A stretch of DNA of 24,743 nucleotides from Pseudomonadota bacterium (GTDB lineage Bacteria; Chloroflexota; Ktedonobacteria; Ktedonobacterales; JACDGC01), in the NCBI GenBank assembly GCA_021323815.1, contig JAJPKG010000097.1, positions 1 to 24,743 of the forward strand, in the 5' to 3' direction. Shown one piece after another: positions 19,867 through 24,743 of this stretch (positions are counted from its first letter, which is position 1; the number at the start of each line of letters is the position of its first letter). Both the position numbers and the translations under genes were made by a program. The notes below the pieces were generated by a model. It was not told the origin of the DNA. It saw only the letters and a list, made by a program, of their open reading frames with translations, and did not search any database.

Positions 19867-22149
19867 ATGTTGAGCAGATTCGGCGGTTTTATCTACACCG
19901 CCCGCATTGTGGTGGTGCTCGTGTCGCTGCTGGCGGTCGGCGGCGCAGCGGCCTATGGCTTCGGCGTCTTTGGCGCGCTCAAAAGCGGTGGCTTCAACGA
20001 TCCCGCCAGCCAGTCCAGCCGCGAGCAAGATTTCGTGAACGCCCACCTTGCGGCATCCACCAGCGATGTCGTCATTCTTCTACACAGCGATACGCTGCTG
20101 GTGACCGATCCGGCTTTTCAGCAGGCGGCAGAGGGCATGCTGCGAACTCTGGCGAATCGACCGGAGGTTGCTGCTGTCACCTCATATTATGGCACGCACA
20201 GCGCCAATTTTCTTTCCAACGACAAACATTCCACCTTCGCGCTGGTGCGGCTGGCGACTAACACCGGCCAGACAAAAGATCAAGAATATGATGCTGTCGC
20301 GCCGCTGATGACCGCGCCACCCTTGCAGGTGACGCTGGGCGGCGAGCTCCTGGTCAACCGGCAAATCAACCAGCAGATTGGCAAAGACATCGAGCGCGCT
20401 GAGATCATCACCATGCCCATCGTGCTGGTGTTACTGGTGATCGTCTTTGGCAGCGTGGTGGCAGCCTTGTTGCCGCTCATCATCGGTGGTGTGGCCATTG
20501 TCGGTGCCTTCGCCCTGGTGCGCGGCCTGACGACCGTAACGGATGTGTCGATCTTCGCGCTCAACATCATCACCATGATGGGCCTGGGCCTAGCGATTGA
20601 TTATAGTCTCTTCATCGTCACGCGTTTCCGCGAAGAATTGGCGAGCGACGCCGCGGATGTGCGTGGGGCAGTGCGCCGCACCATGTCAACTGCCGGGCGC
20701 ACCGTGCTCTTCTCCGGCCTGACGGTCAGCACCAGCCTGCTGAGCCTGCTGCTCTTCCCCGAATATTTTCTGCGCAGCATGGCAGAGGGCGCGATTGCGG
20801 CGGTGCTGGTAGCGATGCTCGGCGCGCTGACGTTGCTGCCGGCGATCCTGAGCCTGCTGGGGCTGCACGTGAATGCGCTGGCCGTGCGCCGCGCGCGCCG
20901 GACGGCCCCGCGCGAAGATGCCTACGGGGCGTGGTATCGCCTGTCGCAGGGTGTGATGCGCGTCCCCATCCCCATCGCGCTGGCGGTCATCGTCTTTTTG
21001 TTGGTGCTCGGCTCACCCTTTCTGCACGCCTCGTTCAGCACGGTGGATGTGCACGTGCTGCCAACCGATCATTCCGCCCGCGTGGTGGCCGACCGGCTGG
21101 CGAACGATTTTCCTCAACAGAGCGGAGGGCAGGCGCTCATCGCCATCCAGACCCCCGGCGACGCGCTGAGCGCCGAGAACCTGGCGGCGCTGCAACGGTA
21201 TGTACAGCAACTGCAATCCCTGCCGGGTGTGGCGAGCGTGCAGAGCCTTGTCACCGTAGATCCGCGCCTGACCCTGGCACAATATCAATATCTGTATAGC
21301 CACCCCGGCACGAATGCCGCGCTGGATGCGACAGCGGCGCGGCTGGCGCATGGCGATGCGACGCTGGTGACTGTCACCCTCACGGCGGCAGATCACACCA
21401 CCACTGCCCAGAACGTGGTTAAGGCACTCCGCGCGCTAGCACCGCCAACCGGTTTCACGGCGCTGGTTGGCGGCGAGACGGCTTATCAGATGGATCTCTT
21501 CGCCAACCTGGAAGCGACGATTCCACTGGCGCTGCTGGTGATCGCCGGGGCGGTTTTCGTGCTGCTCTTCCTGATGACCGGCTCAATGGTCATGCCCATC
21601 AAGGCGATTGTGCTGAACACGCTTTCGCTCTCGGCGACCTTCGGCGCGCTAGTCTTCATCTTTCAGGAAGGCCATTTCGCCGACCTGCTGCACTTCGAGT
21701 CCACCGGCTCGCTGGATAGCACGCAACCGGTGCTGATCTTTGCCACCGCCTTCGGCTTGTCGATGGACTATGAGGTCTTTTTGCTGAGCCGCATCAAGGA
21801 GCGGTTTGACGCGACAGGCGACAACCGGCTGGCAGTGGCATCAGGCTTGCAGCGCACCGGCGGCCTCATCACCAGCGCGGCGCTCTTGCTGGCAGTGGTG
21901 CTGGCAGCCTTCGCCACTTCGGAAATCGTCTTCATCAAAATGATTGGTGTCGGTCTGGCCATCGCAGTGATCATGGATGCAACGCTGGTGCGCGCGCTGC
22001 TGGTGCCGGCAACGATGCGCCTGCTGGGTCATGCCAACTGGTGGGCACCCGCACCCCTGCGCTGGCTGTGGCAACACATCGGCCTGAGCGAAGCCGGTCA
22101 TGCGCCAACCACAGAGCCGATCTCCGTGATGGCTGCCAGAGAGGAGTGA
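19867..22149 (+). CDS. MMPL/RND-family membrane transporter
   Basis: The protein has 760 residues from ATG 19867, with AAAGGA about 10 bases upstream; the 27 additional codons from 19786 would overlap leader sequence. It is two tandem repeats, each one TM helix, a periplasmic-type domain and five TM helices. Each repeat has the Asp-Tyr pair proposed for proton relay: GLGLAIDYSLFIVTRFREE in the first and FGLSMDYEVFLLSRIKE in the second. Members of this family export lipids, pigments or drugs in actinobacteria and Chloroflexota; the substrate here is unknown. The final ~40 residues are a cytoplasmic tail. The gene is divergent from tetR and probably under its control, which suggests export of a compound that the TetR protein senses. 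Confidence 0.92.
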   Translation: MLSRFGGFIYTARIVVVLVSLLAVGGAAAYGFGVFGALKSGGFNDPASQSSREQDFVNAHLAASTSDVVILLHSDTLLVTDPAFQQAAEGMLRTLANRPEVAAVTSYYGTHSANFLSNDKHSTFALVRLATNTGQTKDQEYDAVAPLMTAPPLQVTLGGELLVNRQINQQIGKDIERAEIITMPIVLVLLVIVFGSVVAALLPLIIGGVAIVGAFALVRGLTTVTDVSIFALNIITMMGLGLAIDYSLFIVTRFREELASDAADVRGAVRRTMSTAGRTVLFSGLTVSTSLLSLLLFPEYFLRSMAEGAIAAVLVAMLGALTLLPAILSLLGLHVNALAVRRARRTAPREDAYGAWYRLSQGVMRVPIPIALAVIVFLLVLGSPFLHASFSTVDVHVLPTDHSARVVADRLANDFPQQSGGQALIAIQTPGDALSAENLAALQRYVQQLQSLPGVASVQSLVTVDPRLTLAQYQYLYSHPGTNAALDATAARLAHGDATLVTVTLTAADHTTTAQNVVKALRALAPPTGFTALVGGETAYQMDLFANLEATIPLALLVIAGAVFVLLFLMTGSMVMPIKAIVLNTLSLSATFGALVFIFQEGHFADLLHFESTGSLDSTQPVLIFATAFGLSMDYEVFLLSRIKERFDATGDNRLAVASGLQRTGGLITSAALLLAVVLAAFATSEIVFIKMIGVGLAIAVIMDATLVRALLVPATMRLLGHANWWAPAPLRWLWQHIGLSEAGHAPTTEPISVMAAREE

Positions 22150-22206
22150 ATTGCGCGGGGTTTGCAGGAATTCTCCCAAATGGCCCAGATACTGCCGCGT
22201 GCGCAC

Positions 22207-22259
22207 GCTGGGGGCTAAACCCCCCGGCGCAGAGAATGTGAAGCCCCTTCGGGGCCGTA
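22207..22259 (+). repeat. Dispersed palindromic repeat, copy E (diverged)
   Basis: GGGGG-CTAAA-CCCCC (22210-22214 with 22220-22224) and GCCCC-TTC-GGGGC (22243-22255) form two hairpins with the same order and spacing as the first and second hairpins of copy B, including the TAAAC loop. It lies 58 bp after the exporter gene. Confidence 0.6.
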
Positions 22260-22388
22260 GCGATCCACGCAGATAGTGTAGGGCAAGCAGATCATCAGGC
22301 ATGTTCTCACCCTGCTGGAAGTCCCAGCGTGTCCATGCGTCATCGTCATTGGTGATATGCTGCCAGCAGGGAGGAGCAAGATCGCTGT

Positions 22389-24743
22389 ATGTCGAAATCG
22401 CCCTATGCCGCCGGCACTAAACCCTTGCCTGACGAATCGCCGGGCTGTTTCCTTTGCCTGCTGGATACGACCTATCGCTGCCAGATCCCCCAGATCGAGG
22501 GGAAGATTATCGGCGCGCGGGTGGAACGACGCGAACCGAAGCAGATCGCCGTCGTGGGCATCGAGACGGATGCGGGCGAGCGCGTGCGGCTGAACCTGGG
22601 GCCGCACGACATTCCGCTGGTGGAGCATCTGGCGGTGCTGCCGGCAGAAACGCTGGGCATGTTGCGACTGCGCGCGTTGCATCTGGTGCCGGGCAAGGCC
22701 AACGCGCCCGCGCCGGGGCAAAAACCCTTCAGCGTCGCGGTGGCGCTGCCCGCTTCGGTCGCGGTCATCCAGCCGGATCTGCTGATCAACATCACTGATC
22801 TCAGCCACGCGAATTATTGCGTGCGCCAGGAAGTGCTGCGCGATCTTTTTCCCAGCCCGCCCAGCGCGGCGGGCCTGCGCGGCACCTTGATCCACAACAT
22901 CTTCAAAGAGATGCTCAAAGACGACGCGGCCCAGCCGACGGAGCTGCTGGAAGAGGGGCTGCGTGCGGCGGTGGTGCAACTGGCCGAGGCCGGTGCGACG
23001 GAAAACGAGATCCGCGCTGAGGTGCAGGCCCACCTGGAAAATCTGGCGCGCTGGCGGCAGAACGAGGCAGCGAAATTCGAGGATGCGCGGGTGCGCGCCG
23101 AAACCTTTTTGCTGGCCCCCGAAGTCGGCCTGAAAGGGCGTCTTGACATCCTGTTGGACAGCGCGAGTCATCACACCCTGCTGGAATTGAAGACGGGGCG
23201 CGCGGCGGGCGATCTGCCCAAGCTGGATCATCGCTGGCAGGTGCATGGCTATCACGCTTTGCTGGCGGCGCGCAGCCTGGGAATCAACGGCACATTGCCG
23301 GTGGCGGATCTGCTGTATTCCGGCACGCCGGGCGCAGCCTCGCGCTATGGCGTGCCGGGCGGGTTGCGCGAGATCCAGCGCGTCATCAGCATGCGCAACC
23401 AACTGGCGCTGGTGCGCGTGACGGGCAGCGTGCCCGCGCCGCCGGGCGGCAACAAATGCGGGCGCTGCGCCATGCGCGCCAGTTGCGCTGAAACCTCCGC
23501 CCTCATCGGCTGGCAGCCCCCGCCGGCAGATCCCGCACCGGCCATACCTGACCGCGACGCGCAGTGGTTCCGCAAGTGGTGGACTCTGCAACGGCTGGAA
23601 GGCCAGGCCGGCGAGCAATTGACCCACGCGCTGTGGCAACAGACAGCGGCGGAACGCATCGCGAACGGCATCGCCGTCGGCGGGCTGGAAATGCTTGGTC
23701 CGCCCCAGCCGACCGAGCGCCACGAGTGGATTTATACCTTCCGCTGTGATAACACCAGCGAACTGCGCGAGGGCGACGAGGTGCTGATCAGCGACGGCGA
23801 TCCGGTGCGCGGCGAGGTCGTCACCGGCGCGATCCTCACCATCAGCGCGGATCGCCTGGTGGTGTGGGCACGCGAACAGATCGCGAATCCCACGCACATC
23901 GACCGCTATAGCGCAGATGTGGTAAACCGGCGCATGCAGCACAACCTGACGCGCTGGCTGCACATCGACGAGCACCGGCGCGCGCTGGTGCGTGGCGACA
24001 CGCGCCCCCGCTTCGATCCCGATCCCCCGCCGATGAATCCCGTTGCGCTGATGGGCCTGAACAGCGAGCAGGCGGATGCTGTCGTGCGCGCCCTGATGAT
24101 GAAGGATTATCTGCTGATCCAGGGGCCGCCGGGAACGGGCAAGACGAAGGTGATCGCCGCCATCGCGCAGGCGCTGGCCGGGCGGGGCTTTCGCGTGGCG
24201 CTGGCGGCATATACGAATCAGGCGACGGATACGATGCTGGCGCGGCTGGTGGGCAACGGCATGAAGAGCGTCATTCGCCTGGGCCACGAACTGGCCACCG
24301 CGCCGGAAATGCGGCCATTTCGCTTGCTGGCGCAGGCCCGTGCGCGCACTGGCGAAGCCGCGCCGCCTGCGGAAGCGGTGCGCGCCACATTACGTTCCGC
24401 CCCCATTGTGGCGGCGACGGTCGCCACATGGTCTGCCGAGGCGCACGAGGTGGAAGGCACCATGCCGCTCTTCGACGTGGTGATCGTGGACGAGGCGACG
24501 CAACTGACGCTGCCCGCGACGCTGGGCGCACTGCGGTTTGCGCGTCGTTTCGTGTTGGTGGGGGATGACCAGCAACTTCCGCCGCTGGTGCGTAGCGAGA
24601 CGGCCAAAGAACGCGGGCTGAAGCACTCGCTCTTCGCGACGCTGCTGGAGCGCTGGGGAGCCGATGCCAGTGTGCCGCTGCGACGACAGTACCGGATGCA
24701 TCCGGTCATCTGCGCCTTCCCCAGTGGCGAATTCTACGACAAC
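22389..24743 (+). CDS. Dna2-like protein: RecB-type nuclease fused to a superfamily I helicase (3' end outside window)
   Basis: There are 785 codons visible from ATG 22389 and the frame stays open to the window edge. The N-terminal nuclease has the PD-(D/E)xK/Cas4 pattern: Cys144 (ANYCVRQEV), His169 (GTLIHNIF), Asp253 (GRLDILL), Glu266 and Lys268 (LLELKTG), Gln284 with Tyr288 (QVHGY), and Cys357, Cys360 and Cys366 (CGRCAMRASC). The four Cys would hold a 4Fe-4S cluster. The helicase follows: LNSEQADAV Q-motif, Walker A QGPPGTGKT (578-586), a TNQATDTML segment, Walker B VIVDEATQ (Asp701/Glu702), GDDQQLPPLV and RRQYRMHP. Eukaryotic Dna2 has this order and processes flaps and DNA ends. GGAGGAG lies about 12 bases before the ATG, slightly far. 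Confidence 0.9.
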   Translation, partial: MSKSPYAAGTKPLPDESPGCFLCLLDTTYRCQIPQIEGKIIGARVERREPKQIAVVGIETDAGERVRLNLGPHDIPLVEHLAVLPAETLGMLRLRALHLVPGKANAPAPGQKPFSVAVALPASVAVIQPDLLINITDLSHANYCVRQEVLRDLFPSPPSAAGLRGTLIHNIFKEMLKDDAAQPTELLEEGLRAAVVQLAEAGATENEIRAEVQAHLENLARWRQNEAAKFEDARVRAETFLLAPEVGLKGRLDILLDSASHHTLLELKTGRAAGDLPKLDHRWQVHGYHALLAARSLGINGTLPVADLLYSGTPGAASRYGVPGGLREIQRVISMRNQLALVRVTGSVPAPPGGNKCGRCAMRASCAETSALIGWQPPPADPAPAIPDRDAQWFRKWWTLQRLEGQAGEQLTHALWQQTAAERIANGIAVGGLEMLGPPQPTERHEWIYTFRCDNTSELREGDEVLISDGDPVRGEVVTGAILTISADRLVVWAREQIANPTHIDRYSADVVNRRMQHNLTRWLHIDEHRRALVRGDTRPRFDPDPPPMNPVALMGLNSEQADAVVRALMMKDYLLIQGPPGTGKTKVIAAIAQALAGRGFRVALAAYTNQATDTMLARLVGNGMKSVIRLGHELATAPEMRPFRLLAQARARTGEAAPPAEAVRATLRSAPIVAATVATWSAEAHEVEGTMPLFDVVIVDEATQLTLPATLGALRFARRFVLVGDDQQLPPLVRSETAKERGLKHSLFATLLERWGADASVPLRRQYRMHPVICAFPSGEFYDN

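Noticed and set aside
22215..24287. A 690-codon open frame on the minus strand
   Set aside because: It is antisense to the Dna2-like gene, whose plus-strand frame contains a full ordered set of nuclease and helicase motifs. The minus-strand product is Arg/Gln/His/Ala-rich with no recognisable domain, as expected for a shadow frame in GC-rich DNA.

Overview
The window is a GC-rich stretch of a bacterial chromosome, most likely from the phylum Chloroflexota, possibly close to the Ktedonobacteria. That placement is inference. It rests on the mixture of gene families (thioredoxin-NHL protein with a WTYCCINC site, ECF sigma factor with a zinc-ribbon tail, FmrO/Rmt-type 16S rRNA methyltransferase, bacterial phenylalanine hydroxylase, Dna2-like nuclease-helicase) and on the abundant short palindromic repeats. 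No rRNA, tRNA or CRISPR array was seen.

Layout. Positions 1-3102 are on the minus strand: the N-terminus of an MFS transporter cut by the window edge, an ECF sigma factor with a long Cys-rich C-terminus, and a thioredoxin-like/NHL-repeat protein. A small plus-strand membrane protein follows (3285-3800). Positions 3801-5048 hold debris: a frameshifted, internally deleted IS256-family transposase (minus) and a stub of a DinD/BRO-type gene (plus). The stub runs into a Cys-rich micro-ORF that crosses a strong intrinsic terminator just before a PLP-dependent Cys/Met-metabolism enzyme (5059-6294). Next come a small membrane protein, a 28-codon micro-ORF, and gyrA (7159-10206), which is interrupted by a 182-residue mini-intein. 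A HAMP-type membrane protein lies on the minus strand (10366-11733).

Positions 11899-15988 form a plus-strand run: a micro-ORF coupled to rsmI, a divergent tRNA-guanine transglycosylase, a duplicated membrane protein with its own sigma70-type promoter, and a 16S rRNA G1405 methyltransferase homologue. Three of these genes concern RNA modification. A small unknown protein with a textbook terminator (16247-16695) converges on phenylalanine-4-hydroxylase (minus). A second multi-pass receptor-like protein and a TetR regulator (both minus) follow. The TetR gene is divergent from an MMPL/RND exporter (19867-22149), and the space between them has a consensus promoter and two near-identical 19-bp operators. 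The window ends inside a Dna2-like RecB-nuclease/SF1-helicase gene (from 22389).

The most striking signals are these. (1) The gyrA mini-intein carries, in frame, a copy of a palindromic element that also occurs in four intergenic places. (2) A Cys-codon-rich micro-ORF crosses a terminator and ends on the ribosome-binding site of a sulfur amino-acid enzyme gene. (3) rsmI has a structured leader containing a coupled micro-ORF. (4) An FmrO/Rmt-family methyltransferase, of the type that gives aminoglycoside resistance, sits in an ordinary chromosomal neighbourhood.
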